Assembly (NCBI GenBank): GCA_025765595.1
Contig: JAIVFH010000252.1
Coordinates: 1-38,765 of the forward strand
Direction: 5' to 3'
DNA: 38,765 bases
Source: Obelidium mucronatum
Lineage: Eukaryota > Chytridiomycota > Chytridiomycetes > Chytridiales > Chytriomycetaceae
Below the pieces are notes generated by a model. It was not told where the DNA came from. It did no database searches and saw nothing but the letters and a program-made list of their open reading frames with translations. A program made the translations under genes and the position numbers. Each line of letters opens with the position of its first letter. Positions within the stretch are counted from its first letter, which is position 1. Of this stretch, positions 9,693 to 18,580 are shown in pieces.

Positions 9693-10149
9693 GTCACTGA
9701 GAAAACCCTTAAACAAACATAGAATTCTGATAGAATTCACAATATTGCATTGGCATTTTTTAAGAAACAGAATATACTATAATCAATTCATCATCAGAGA
9801 TTCCACCACGAGATGGTAGCCGTGTTTTGCCCATCAGGTATATGTCGACTTCTCTGGTGGCTATTCAATAAGAGATTATCCTCTTCTGCAGTCGCCGGCA
9901 GCAAACACGCCTTCAATAGAATTTTGGTATTTGCTATCGGCTTGGAATGCATGTACAATAACTCGCTGTTTATGTATCCCTTTTATAATTGTTCTGCAAA
10001 TTATGTAATCACTAATACTATGTATGTGCATTCACTCCTATCCGAACCTTGCCGAAAAAAACATGCACGTCTGAGCTATTATTGGTTATTTATCTGTTAT
10101 CGTGAATAGTATGTAGAACTAGTTTTTACTCGACAAAATCGTGAGTGGC
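9693..10149. other. Intergenic, nothing recognised
   Basis: AT-rich spacer between the piggyBac-type element and the small gene at 10,150. A 98-codon open frame at 9813-10109 exists but has no recognisable protein character. The 3' part probably holds the promoter of the small gene. Confidence 0.4.
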
Positions 10150-10500
10150 ATGTCCCCACCACCAACCAACGGACCATCCCAACCACAACAAGACATCAGC
10201 ACACCACCAACTCGAAACCGACCGTTGGAATGGGTGGCATATGGTCATTTTGTGACTCTGGATCGTCGCAGACATGGGTCGATGATGCGATATCGTAACA
10301 GTTTCTTGGAAGGCATCGTCAACTTCAGATTGTACAATTGCCGAAAGAACGTCGAAGGGCGATTATACGAAATGATGCTGGAAATCTTGGAGTCTATGGC
10401 GAATGCCGCAGCCTGGGACGTTCTAGTCATGAACTTCGTCGAAGAGGAAACGAGGAAATCAGGAAAACGTCAAATGCCTATCCTCAACTCTAGTCTATAA
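10150..10500 (+). CDS. Small protein of unknown function
   Basis: 116 residues from the first ATG (10,150); the frame continues three codons upstream but only from a GTG. The first 25 residues are Pro/Gln/Thr-rich and probably disordered ([13 protein letters not shown]). The rest looks folded, mixed basic and hydrophobic: [48 protein letters not shown] do not recognise a family. It stops 49 bp before the RPL34 start codon, so its 3' end overlaps that gene's promoter. GTGAGT just before the ATG could also be a splice donor of an upstream exon, which would change the start. Confidence 0.45.
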   Translation: MSPPPTNGPSQPQQDISTPPTRNRPLEWVAYGHFVTLDRRRHGSMMRYRNSFLEGIVNFRLYNCRKNVEGRLYEMMLEILESMANAAAWDVLVMNFVEEETRKSGKRQMPILNSSL

Positions 10501-10549
10501 TCATGGAACGAAGAATCTAAATATTTATGTATATCTTTCGAATAGAAAA

Positions 10550-11065
10550 ATGGCCCAGCGTGTTACATACCGTCGTCGTCTCTCCTACAACACCAAGTCA
10601 AACAAGCACCGTATGGTGAAGACCCCAGGTGGCAAGCTTGTCTACCAGCTCGTCAAGAAGAGAGTCGGTGCCCCAAAGTGTGGTGACTGTGGTGAAGCTC
10701 TCCCTGGTGTACGTATTCATTCTATTGCCTCTAAAATATGAAGATTGGAACAGAGGAAGATGAGAGATATTCTGGAAGGACGAGTGCAATCGTTTTGCTT
10801 TCACCTCTCATTCCTTTTCTCTCATCAATAGATCCCAGCTCTCCGCCCAGCCGACTTTGCCCGTGTCTCCAAGAGACAGAAGACTGTTTCCCGCGCTTAC
10901 GGAGGATCCCGTTGCAGCCACTGTGTCCGCAACAGAATCGTCCGTTCCTTTTTGATTGAGGAGCAGAAGATTGTCAAGAAGGTTCTTAAGCAACAAGAGG
11001 AGGAGGCTAAGGCTGCCGTTGCCAAGCCAAAGGCCACCAAGAAGAAGACTGCTGGAAAGAAGTAA
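10550..11065 (+). CDS. RPL34: 60S ribosomal protein eL34 (RPL34)
   Basis: Two exons, 10550-10708 and 10832-11065, with a 123-nt intron (GTACGT..CAATAG) in phase 0; product 130 residues. Exon 1 gives the conserved start [18 protein letters not shown] and the first CxxC ([10 protein letters not shown]). Exon 2 gives [32 protein letters not shown] with the second CxxC, then [13 protein letters not shown] and a Lys/Ala-rich tail. The two CxxC pairs bind zinc in this large-subunit protein. The tail ([18 protein letters not shown]) is about ten residues longer than usual. Codon choice is strongly biased to C-ending codons, as expected of a highly expressed gene. RPL28 lies tail-to-tail 242 bp away. 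Confidence 0.95.
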
Positions 11066-11307
11066 ATTCGATTCATTAATCATCTTTTGTTGGAGTATGG
11101 AGAGAGCATCTGTTGACTCTATTGTGCGAGTTGGATCTGTGTTCATGATAAATAAATGTTGATCCAGGTTTATATAAATGAACTCATGCAACAACAGTAT
11201 TCAATGTTCAGTACCAAAGTAAATTACATGAAAAAGCCACAATGGTGTATTTATTAAGTTCCACCGATTCATCACCACATCCTTCGCAACAAAGAATGAG
11301 GAGAAAT

Positions 11308-11802
11308 TTAAGCCTTGATGGCCTTCTTTCCTCTCAACTTCTTGACTGGCGCCTTCTTTCCTTCAGCTTGGGTGTCAATGATTCTTGAGGCACGGGCAAG
11401 GGCAGCCTTAACAAGGTCTCCACGGTATGACTTGACAATCTTGGAGACTTGGTTGGAGACTCCACGACGTCCAGTGTGGGCAAACTTCTTGGTGACGACG
11501 GCCTTTCCTGGCTTGTTGGCAAGGGCTTGCTTCTTGGTGGAGACGGTAACACCCTTCGGCACCAGCAGAGGCGATGGCAACAGACTGCAAAAGTCGAGAT
11601 TTCGTTAGAATACTCCAATCAATGACGCGATACGTTGTTTGATTCCGCTATATACCTTGTTGTTCAATCCAGCGTACTTGAAAGAGTGGACGTTGGTAAG
11701 GTTAGCTGGGTCGCGGGAGAGCTGGATGGCAGTGTTTCCCTTTCTCTTGACGAGGAAAGAAGAAGTGTTGCGGGTCAGGAGCCAGGTGAGGTCAGCAGAC
11801 AT
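11308..11802 (-). CDS. RPL28: 60S ribosomal protein eL28 (RPL28), frame problem in exon 2
   Basis: Exon 1 (11802-11656) encodes MSADLTWLLTRNTSSFLVK..PANLTNVHSFKYAGLNNK, the canonical eL28 start. A 71-nt intron (11655-11585, GTATAT..TTTGCAG, branch CTAACG) follows in phase 0. Exon 2 begins SVAIASAGAEG, which fits the family, but must then gain one base: within GAAGGGTG (11,551-11,556) one G is surplus before GVTVSTKKQALANKPGKAVV. Downstream the frame is intact to AEGKKAPVKKLRGKKAIKA. With the extra G removed the protein is about 139 residues, normal for eL28. Alternatively the splice acceptor GCCGAAG/GG would join NK directly to GVTV in frame, dropping ten residues. A consensus indel in a G run is the simplest explanation for an essential gene. 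Confidence 0.85.
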
Positions 11803-12390
11803 TTTTCTATTGATTCGCAATGGGTTTGATTGTTTTAGCGACAGCGTTGTTGATGGTGTTTGCTGATAGTGGTGTCCAAGTATCTTGAAATAGCTCCATC
11901 CGCATATTGGCCACGATATAATTATAAATCCAGTTCGTTGTGGCTCTTCATGATGAGCTATGAGGTCCTTCGAGTTGTCGGTCAAAGCATCCCTCTCGAT
12001 CAAATCAACAACCAGACTCTGATCCAACCAATCCGAGGATATCCGAGACATTACGACGACTGGGCTAGACTGATCTGCTGATTTGATTCGGCATCTGATG
12101 GTGTGCTTCGGTGGGGATGGACGAGGACATGCACTCACAAGTTTGGACGTGAGAAATTTCAACCCTGACCAACATAAACTCCAAAGAGACCCTCCGTGGC
12201 GCGATATATTCTGGATATGACACCGGCTGACTGGCGGGCTATCGGTTTGGTTCATATAGCTTGAACGTTGATTTGTCAAGGCGCAACAGATGATGTTTTT
12301 ACTGGTTGCACAAGAGCACTGAATACAAGCAGAATCAAGAGCAATATTTACTGATATTTACAATAATGATGTTTATTGCACAGCAAAGGA
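11803..12390. other. Intergenic, RPL28 promoter side
   Basis: 588 bp upstream of RPL28 and downstream of the small spliced gene. A 224-codon minus-strand open frame runs through part of it into the RPL28 intron but has no protein character apart from the eL28 exon it contains. I see no repeat or RNA gene. Confidence 0.35.
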
Positions 12391-12704
12391 TCAAGAGTTT
12401 GATCCCCTCCTGCTCTCTCCTCTGTTGGGGACACCCCCAAGACCCGAAGGAACCGACGCCCCTGCCAATAACATCTCCTTTTCTCGCTGAAACTTTGCAA
12501 TAACATCTTCGATTTCTTGTCTTTCGTCTTCTTCAAGTGCCTCTAACCGTTCATATAGCTCATCCAGCGACAAGTTCTTAAGGTGTTGCTATCACATGTT
12601 TGAGTTGACGAGATTTGGATCGGTTTCATCGGAAAAGTATCTTTAAGGCTCACTCGTCGCAGGTTTCCAAATGGAGACGGCCGTCCGTCTTTCTCAAGTG
12701 GCAT
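12391..12704 (-). CDS. Small spliced protein with SARAH-like helix
   Basis: Two exons, 12704-12654 and 12576-12391, with a 77-nt intron (GTGAGC..TTAAG) in phase 0; product 78 residues. Without splicing the frame ends quickly. The region LSLDELYERLEALEEDERQ and onward through EIEDVIAKFQREKEMLL matches the pattern of SARAH domains of Hippo/MST kinases (SxxDLxxRLxALxxxxxxEIExxxxKxQ), which mediate dimerisation. The tail is Gly/Ser-rich (SGLGGVPNRGESRRGSNS). I see no kinase domain upstream within 500 bp, so it is either a stand-alone SARAH protein or the last exons of a longer gene whose upstream part I cannot see. An acceptor-like TTTAAG just before the first ATG leaves that open. Confidence 0.4.
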
Positions 12705-13254
12705 ATCTTAAATTTTCACTGATTTCATTAACAAACGTTGTGCAAAGATTTAAAGGGTCGAGTCGGTGGTGATTTCGACTTCACGAGGAAGGAGTTGGGA
12801 TGGTCAAGTTGAGGGTTGGTGTTGCGTAACTTCAACGGGATTGGAAGTGATATTCATTTTAGTGGATTCCTCAGGTGGTGAAGAAGGAATGACCACGATT
12901 GGAATGCTTGCCATGTATCTCAGGGACACTGTATGTTTTGATTGGTTTGTTGTTTGGCAAAAGGCAGCAAAACGGTTGAATTCTTATTGTTTTTCCTTCT
13001 TTTTTTTTTTGAGTCTTTTACCAGCATCTTACAATACCTGTCACAGTCAACCCTTGGCGATAAGACCAGACAATAACTTCGACTGTCCGGGGAGGGGCTA
13101 CTTGGGGGTTACTCGATGTTTGAGAGAAACTTTCCTGGAAACTTTCAACTCTGAGTTTTATAAACACGTTATTTTACTTTTGCTTTATTAAATATAATAT
13201 ATTATAATTATTCTCTAATTATCAATCTGTGGCCTTTCCTTTCCCTTTCCCCTT
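12705..13254. other. Intergenic, no gene recognised
   Basis: About 550 bp. An open frame on the plus strand (12766-13191) reads into T-rich sequence and has no protein character. On the minus strand a short frame (MASIPIVVIPSSPPEEST) follows an ACAG acceptor-like site and might be an exon of the neighbouring small gene, but the link is not supported. The last 90 bp before 13,229 are very AT-rich. Confidence 0.3.
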
Positions 13255-13821
13255 TCACGGAGCCCTTCTGACAACGTTATGTCGGAGTCTTGTCTTGAAT
13301 ATGATGGGATGGGCAACGGCGATCGTGATTGCAGCTTGGACTGCTGCCCAAGAGAATGTGCCTCCTGCAATGATGGTTGCAGGTGTGCTTGGATCGTCTT
13401 TGTTGGCCCAGTACCAAAAGTACCAAACCCAGATGAATAGTGCGAAAGCCAAGCTTGAGGAGAAAAGAAAGAGAGAAAAGAAAGCTGCTGCGGTGTCTCT
13501 GTTTTCTAAGTGGTGAGTCAACAAGGAAGGGGATAGCATTCTATTACATGGTTGTTCCGTACCTGGATCATCGATTGATGCAGCGGGCAGCTTCTGAATC
13601 AAGTCATTGTACAGCTTTCTGCTTTCAACCCAGTCTTCTCTCAGTAGCAGAAGGGCTGGCTTTTCGGCCAAATAGTCGATGAGTTCGTCATCTTCGCCAC
13701 CAGGATTTCTCTTTCTCCACCCAGCAGCCAGTGCTTCCTCTGCTCTTTCAAATTTTGCTTGCGCTACGAGCATGGCCTGTTTGGCATCAGCAATGTCGGT
13801 TTGCAGTTGTGTAGTGTCCAT
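13255..13821 (-). CDS. Coiled-coil protein with two hydrophobic segments (copy 2)
   Basis: The better preserved paralogue of the gene at 0.75-1.33 kb. Start ATG at 13,821 (MDTTQLQ), exons 13821-13563 and 13496-13255, intron 66 nt (GTACGG..CAGAG); product about 166 residues. In this copy the intron is a multiple of three without stops, so an unspliced product of 188 residues is also possible. The charged module (KQAMLVAQAKFERAEEAL, DDELIDYLAEKPALLLL) is followed by two hydrophobic stretches (SSSLAFALFIWVWYFWYW and ATIIAGGTFSWAAVQAAITI) and a basic tail HNVVRRAP. This suggests a membrane hairpin with a cytosolic coiled coil. The function is unknown. Between here and the COQ3 fragment the flanking DNA also matches copy 1, so the whole block moved together. 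Confidence 0.55.
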   Translation of the reverse strand: MDTTQLQTDIADAKQAMLVAQAKFERAEEALAAGWRKRNPGGEDDELIDYLAEKPALLLLREDWVESRKLYNDLIQKLPAASIDDPGTEQPCNRMLSPSLLTHHLENRDTAAAFFSLFLFSSSLAFALFIWVWYFWYWANKDDPSTPATIIAGGTFSWAAVQAAITIAVAHPIIFKTRLRHNVVRRAP

Positions 13822-13990
13822 TTCGAGAATGATATTTATAAATAGAAGTCCATTGTGAAACACACCACTTCCTCCCAAAAATCAATGATGTGGAAAATAA
13901 AAGGCGGGGTCAGATTGACCCTTGTTGATATTATGCGAAAATCGACATTTGAATTATGCAGAGTATACTCCTCCTGTTGCAATATGCCTA

Positions 13991-14094
13991 CTAATCAGAC
14001 CACAACACGCGATTCCTTTTTAACCGTCATCAAGTAATTCATTTCCAAATTGCCCAGCAGCCCCGGAATAATCCCACTACAAGAAGTCAACGAC
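13991..14094 (-). pseudogene. COQ3 3' fragment, cut off at a repeat boundary
   Basis: Nearly identical to the last 100 bp of COQ3 (1469-1580), including the stop and the residues around NYLMTVKKE and GVIPGLLGN. It ends abruptly at about 14,094 where unrelated sequence leading into the composite repeat begins. This marks one end of the duplicated block. Confidence 0.75.
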
Positions 14095-14305
14095 TTAGGG
14101 GTTCTTTACTCATGGGGGACGTCAGAGAAGCCACGGATGCAAGAATCAATGTAAGGTTGATTAGGGAACGATGCGAAAGCGGAGAGAAAACTGTCTAAGT
14201 TGATGGGACAAGCTAGCTTGGGATTAGAGTAGGGTTAAGGTTTTATACTCATTAGCTCAGGATTAGACTTAGGGTTTCATGAAAATTTTCATTTTCCAAA
14301 ATCCT

Positions 14306-14377
14306 ACTCCGGGGTTTCGATCCCCAGACCTCCTCTTGCAAGCAGAGATTGTTACAGCTAAACTAGCAGGCTATACT
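14306..14377 (-). repeat. tRNA-like head (SINE type), copy 1
   Basis: On the minus strand: TAGTTTAGCTGTAAC resembles an A box and GGGGATCGAAACCCCGG a B box about 45 nt later, as in a Pol III promoter. The cloverleaf is imperfect (mispaired acceptor and anticodon stem), so I read it as a tRNA-derived repeat head rather than a tRNA gene. The copy at 16,941-17,012 has the better T arm. Confidence 0.5.
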
Positions 14378-14434
14378 GGAAGTGGCTCTAAAAATTTATA
14401 CGCCGCCATGGAGTATAATTTCACTTAAAAAATA

Positions 14435-14755
14435 TTTAAGCGCTGAATATTTCAGCGCTGACACTTTAAGCGCTGAATATTTCAGCGCTGAATTTTTAAG
14501 CGCTGACACTTTAAGCGCTGAATATTTCAGCGATGACACTTTAAGCGCTGAATATTTCAGCGCTGAATATTTAAGCGCTGACACTTTAAGCGCTGAATAT
14601 TTCAGCGCTGAATATTTAAGCGCTGAATATTTAAGCGCTGACACTTTAAGCGCTGACACTTTAAGCGCAGAATATTTCAGCACTGACACTTTAAGCGCTG
14701 AATATTTCAGCGCTGAATAATTAAACGCTGACACTTTAAGTGCCAATTAATTGAA
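14435..14755. repeat. 15-bp AGCGCT satellite array
   Basis: About 21 tandem 15-mers of three main kinds: TTAAGCGCTGACACT, TTAAGCGCTGAATAT and TTCAGCGCTGAATAT. Each centres on the palindrome AGCGCT. Because the unit is a multiple of three with no stop in most frames, long open frames appear on both strands; these are not genes. Confidence 0.95.
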
Positions 14756-15291
14756 AGCACTGACCATCCAAGTGCTTATAAATCAAGCGCTGAGAAAATT
14801 TTAAGCCCAGAAAATCACCAAATAAGTCTCTTAATCCGGAACACATTAATGCACATGAAAAATTTTACATGAAAAATTTTTCAACTAAAAATGAAAAGTT
14901 CTCTTTTATTAATCTATTAATCAAAAAAATCATAAACCACCCACTAATTGCAATCATTTGATGATACAAAAACAGCACTTTTACACCAACTATTAATATT
15001 TGAGTACTAAACTGACTTTGTTATACATTCAAAAATGTGTTACAAATGCAGGTTACACAAACACCACCAAAGCACCAGCAGCCAAGTACAGTAAGTAGTA
15101 GCAAATGTAAAAACTACTCTTCATTTTTATTGTGTTCGGCGATATTTCCAAAGTTGGTCCAAGCAGGAATCAATCCTTACTCTTTTACAAATTCCCATTG
15201 ACCTGTTGAGGTTGAGAACCCTGTGGCCCATTTTCCCATTGATGCTGTGCATCATATTGACGTGTATTTTGAATTATTAAGTAAGTATTTA

Positions 15292-15344
15292 GTGCATCGG
15301 TTAAGGCGCTGGCATTGAGAGTGTTATGCCCCAGGTTCGAACCA
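15292..15344 (+). repeat. tRNA-like head, Leu/Ser-looking
   Basis: GCATCGGTTAAGGCGCTGGC (A-box type) and CCAGGTTCGAACC (B-box type) separated by about 20 nt. Related heads occur at 18,528-18,580 and twice at 22,738-22,858, each followed by AAGATTCGGGTTGAAATATTC-like sequence (see 15,379-15,396). Too short and mispaired for a functional tRNA. Confidence 0.55.
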
Positions 15345-15378
15345 CAGAAACCCCTTTTATTCTTAGAATAAGGATTCG

Positions 15379-15396
15379 GGTTGAAATATTCAATCC
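15379..15396. repeat. Dispersed palindrome GGTTGAAATATTCAATCC
   Basis: One of eight near-palindromes of the form GGATTGAA-N-TTCAATCC in the window: 15379-15396, 18600-18616, 22885-22902, 23055-23073, 25000-25018, 25129-25146, 36820-36838 and 36959-36977. They sit just inside tRNA-like heads or in pairs about 125 bp apart within the inverted arms. Confidence 0.8.
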
Positions 15397-15639
15397 GTCC
15401 AACTTTTATGTATATTTCTAATTTCTGCTAAGTAGTGCAAGTGATATTGTATCTTTTATGCGTAATACTCAACATCAATGCAAATCCATTTCATTATTGA
15501 GTTTCCTGGAAGCTTGAAGAATTTTTATTTTTGTTCAATCCATGTTCAACTGCTATTACCTAAACACCGCCATAATACCCCTGAGTAAACAAGTGAAAAA
15601 AAACTAGATATTTTTTCTTTATGATGATTCTTAAAAAAA

Positions 15640-15715
15640 AAGACACTATGGGAGGTTTAATCCAGGCACCTTCTGCAAGCATGGCCACAGCTTTGCCAGT
15701 CAGCTACCGTTATAT
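15640..15715 (-). repeat. tRNA-like sequence, Ala-looking
   Basis: On the minus strand GGTAGCTGACTGGCAAAGC and CTGGATTAAACC resemble A and B boxes. Four copies in the window: here, 23,170-23,232, 23,345-23,410 and (plus strand) 38,650-38,710. The copies vary most in the would-be anticodon arm. Part of the arm-end repeat. Confidence 0.5.
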
Positions 15716-15857
15716 TAAATTTTATCCTGTGGGGATCATGTTTTTTTTACTTTAATTTTCTTCATCTTATCTTATCTTTTCATTTTTCAGAATTTCACTT
15801 TTTCACTTTTTCCCCAAAAATGATCCACACCTCACCCTTGATGGCACCTTGCTGGTT

Positions 15858-15997
15858 TGGCGACCTGAAGAGGAGTTGAAAGGCTCCTCGCTTTAAAATT
15901 ACGGGTTGCCACCGCAAGGGGCCTTGGTTGGCGACCTGAAGAGGAGTTGAAAGGCTCCTCGCTCTTAAAATTGCGGGTTGCCACCACAAGGGACCCT
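15858..15997 (+). repeat. 71-bp GC-rich tandem repeat (two units)
   Basis: Units begin GGCGACCTGAAGAGGAGTTG and contain GAGGAG..CTCCTC and ACAAGG-CCTTGT-type inverted repeats. The same unit is found three times in the left arm and four times in the right arm. Confidence 0.85.
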
Positions 15998-16870
15998 GTT
16001 TGAAGGAAAGAAATCAGACCAACTCGAGGGGAAAACTCGGTGTGTGAATGGCAGAGCCTCGGTTGGTCTGTTGCTTCCTCCAATTCTATGGGTTGACTGA
16101 GGGATCTTGGGTTAAACTGAGGAGTAATCTCATGTTGCGACTGGGGGAAGTTGAGGTCCGTTGAGTTTGAACCGTCTTTGTTGACAGGCATGGTTTGGGG
16201 TTCCATGCTAAGGCTGTTTTTAATGAACCAAAAGCAGTCCAACGTCCCCCACGGTCTCTCAACTTCCCACTTTTAATGTTTTGATGCAAAGAGATTGATG
16301 AACAACACAAAGAACCGTGTTGTGGTATATCAAGTGAGCGTCATTACAAAAAGCAACCAAAAAACTTTTTTAAACTTTATTTTAACTTTGACAAACTGAG
16401 TGTTGGAGCAGAGTGATGAGATATAAATTGGTGTGAAATGTGTGAGTTAACTAATCTTGTTTTGGTTTTTGTTTTTGTTTTCAATGTGATGCCAAGTTGT
16501 CGTGTCAACCCATGAGAAGGGAAAGTATAAGAGACCCGATTTGCTCAATCAAGTAAAAGAAAAAGAAACAACAACAACAACAACAACAACGACATGAGAA
16601 GAAAAATCCCGTAATAAATGTCAAAACTATATTCAAAACCAAATTAGATATTCCTGAAAGTTTCAGGCTTCCTGGAGTCGCCGTTGGTTTTGTTGCAGTT
16701 GATTCCTTCACAGTGTACAAATTTTATCCCATACTGTGACAGTATGCAGTGCAGAAATGCAAAACACTGGCATGTCACTAGCTAGTAGTACCTACATGCC
16801 CTGTATTACACACCATGACCTCTCCTTCACACCCCAAGCCCGCCTGCACCAATTCAGTCGCAACTAATAA
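15998..16870. other. Unique stretch between repeat modules
   Basis: 870 bp without a recognised gene. A minus-strand frame (16242-15832) reads plausible-looking but low-complexity residues (MPVNKDGSNSTDLNFPQSQH) and then runs into the 71-bp repeats, so I do not call it. A CAA trinucleotide run lies near 16,568-16,590. T-rich tracts near 16,370 and 16,460. Confidence 0.35.
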
Positions 16871-16940
16871 GTTAGGGCTAGGGTTTTTATACTCATTAGC
16901 TCAGGATTAGACTTAGGGTTTCATGAAAATTTTCATAATC

Positions 16941-17012
16941 CTACTCCGGGGATCGAACCCCGGACATCCTCTTGCAACCAGGATTGTTACAGCTAAACTA
17001 GCAGGCTATACT
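16941..17012 (-). repeat. tRNA-like head (SINE type), copy 2
   Basis: Better preserved than copy 1: the minus strand has TAGTTTAGCTGTAAC and CCGGGGTTCGATCCCCGG, which can form a T-arm hairpin with one mispair in tRNA register, and ATCCT..AGGAT around a 9-nt loop. No credible acceptor stem. Likely Pol III promoter relic heading the module. Confidence 0.55.
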
Positions 17013-17074
17013 AGAACTGGCTCTAAAAATTTATACGGCGCCATGGAGTATAACTTCACTTAAAAAAATATTTA

Positions 17075-17830
17075 AGCGCAGAAACTTTAGGCGCTGACAC
17101 TTTAAGCGCTGAATATTTCAGCACTGAATATTTAAGTGCTGACACTTTAAGCGCTGAATATTTCAGCGCTGACACTTTAAGCGCTGAATATTTCAGCGCT
17201 GAATATTTAAGCGCTGACACTTTAAGCGCTGAATATTTCAGCGCTGAATATTTAAGCGCTGACACTTTAAGCGCTGAATGTTTAAGCGCTGAATATTTAA
17301 GCGCTGACACTTTAAGCGCTGAATATTTCAACGCTGAATATTTTAGCGCTGATACTTTAAGCGCTGAATATTTAAGCGCTGACACTGTAAGCGCTGAATA
17401 TTTCAGCGCTGAATATTTAAGCGCTGACACTTTAAGCGCTGAATATTTCAGCGCTGAATATTTGAGCGCTGACACTTTAAGCGCTGAATATTTCAGCGCT
17501 GAATATTTAAGCGCTGAATATTTAAGCGCTGACACTTTAAGCGCTGAATGTTTAAGCGCTGAATATTTAAGCGCTGACACTTTAAGCGCTGAATATTTCA
17601 GCGCTGAATATTTCAACGCTGAATATTTGAGCGCTGACACTTTAAGCGCTGAATATTTAAGCGCTGACACTTTAAGCGCTGAATATGAATATTTAAGCGC
17701 TGACACTTTAAGCGCTGAATATTTCAGCGCTGAATAATTGAGCGCTGACACTTTAAGCGCAGAATGTTTAAGCGCTGAATATTTCAGTGCTGAATAATTA
17801 AATGCTGACACTTTAAGTGCCAATTAATTG
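17075..17830. repeat. 15-bp AGCGCT satellite array, higher-order 45-bp pattern
   Basis: About 49 units. Long runs follow a fixed order, CACT-type, then AATAT after TTAAG, then AATAT after TTCAG, giving a 45-bp higher-order repeat with occasional skips. One unit has an extra GAATAT (near 17,685). The unit ends change to TTAAGTGCCAATTAA at the array border, as in copy 1. Confidence 0.95.
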
Positions 17831-18527
17831 AAAGCACTGACCATCCAAGTGCTTATAAATCAAGCAATGAGAAAATTTTAAGCCCAGAAAATCACCAAAT
17901 TAGTCTCTTAATCCGGAACACATTAATGCACATGAAAAATTTTACATGAAAAATTTTTCAACTAAAAATGAAAAGTTCTCTTTTTATTAATCTATTAATC
18001 AAAAAAATCACAAACCACCCACTAATTGCAATCATTTGATGATACAAAAACAGCACTTTTACAGCAACTGTTAATATTTGAGTACTAAACTGACTTTGAT
18101 ATACATCCAAAAATGTGTTACAAATGCAGGTTACACAAACACCACCAAACCACTAGAAGCCAAGTACAGTAAGTAGTAGCAAATGTAATAACTACTCTTT
18201 ATTTTTATTGTGTTAGGCGATAAAATGAAATTTTGAATTTCCAAAGTTCCTGGCAGGACTCGATCCTTACTCTTTTACATGGTCCCAGTGAGAACTGTTG
18301 AGGCTAAGAACCCTGTGGCCCATTTGCCCACTGATGCGGTGCATCAACTTGACGTGTTGATTTCTGATTGGAGGAAATCATGAAGGGGAAATTAATTACA
18401 AATTAATAAAGTGTCATTTACAAAATGTATTCATCTTTCTCATGTGAGCAAAGGCGCCCCCTAATCTCGGCAGCACATGGATCATGTATTACTGTATTCC
18501 AGTTTGCATGAATAAGTATTTAGAGAA

Positions 18528-18580
18528 GCAGTCCAGGCGCTAGCCCTGAATGCCTTATGCCCCACGTTTGAATCACGGAA
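18528..18580 (+). repeat. tRNA-like head, degraded
   Basis: GCAGTCCAGGCGCTAGCC and CCCCACGTTTGAATCACGG correspond to the A- and B-box regions of the head at 15,292, with mutations in both. It is followed at once by TATAAGATTCGGGTTGAAAT and the dispersed palindrome. Confidence 0.5.

Larger units (their letters stand above)
14224..15428. repeat. Composite repeat module, copy 1
   Basis: From the segment ATTAGCTCAGGATTAGACTT to the palindrome near 15,390 this block is repeated at 16,871-18,616 in the same orientation. Order: short leader, tRNA-like head (minus strand), 15-bp AGCGCT satellite array, about 400 bp of AT-rich body (starting CAATTAATTGAAAGCACTGA), a degraded tRNA-like stretch near 15,150-15,230, and a second tRNA-like head (plus strand). 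The copies differ chiefly in the length of the satellite array (about 21 against 49 units) and by insertions at the 3' side. Confidence 0.8.
15590..15997 (+). repeat. Third partial copy of the inverted-arm end
   Basis: Matches the outer part of the left arm (23,116-23,890) in order: A-rich tract, TCTTTATGATGATTCTTAAAA, a tRNA-like sequence on the minus strand, T-rich tract ending CCCCAAAAATGATC, then CACCTCACCCTTGATGGCACC and two 71-bp repeats. Everything further inside the arm is missing. It reads as a solo end left by an older copy of the same structure. Confidence 0.75.

Noticed and set aside
9813..10109. 98-codon plus-strand frame
   Set aside because: No family features, atypical composition and no supporting signals.
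12766..13191. 141-codon plus-strand frame
   Set aside because: Ends in a T-tract-coded Phe run; no domain and no paralogue.
14224..14280. Telomere-like TTAGGG words here and at 16,870
   Set aside because: Only one or two isolated repeats inside a dispersed module; no tandem telomeric run.
15832..16242. 136-codon minus-strand frame
   Set aside because: It runs from unremarkable sequence into the 71-bp tandem repeats; the repeat-coded part is spurious and the rest has no recognisable features.
17056..17823. A 255-codon open frame (minus) and others at 14396-14746 (minus), 14382-14720 and 17462-17737 (plus)
   Set aside because: They are the satellite translated: a 15-bp unit without stops gives endless SAEYFSAEY or ALKYSALKV strings on both strands.
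14435..17830. CRISPR-like array
   Set aside because: Units of 15 bp abut with no spacers, there are no cas genes, and the genome is eukaryotic.
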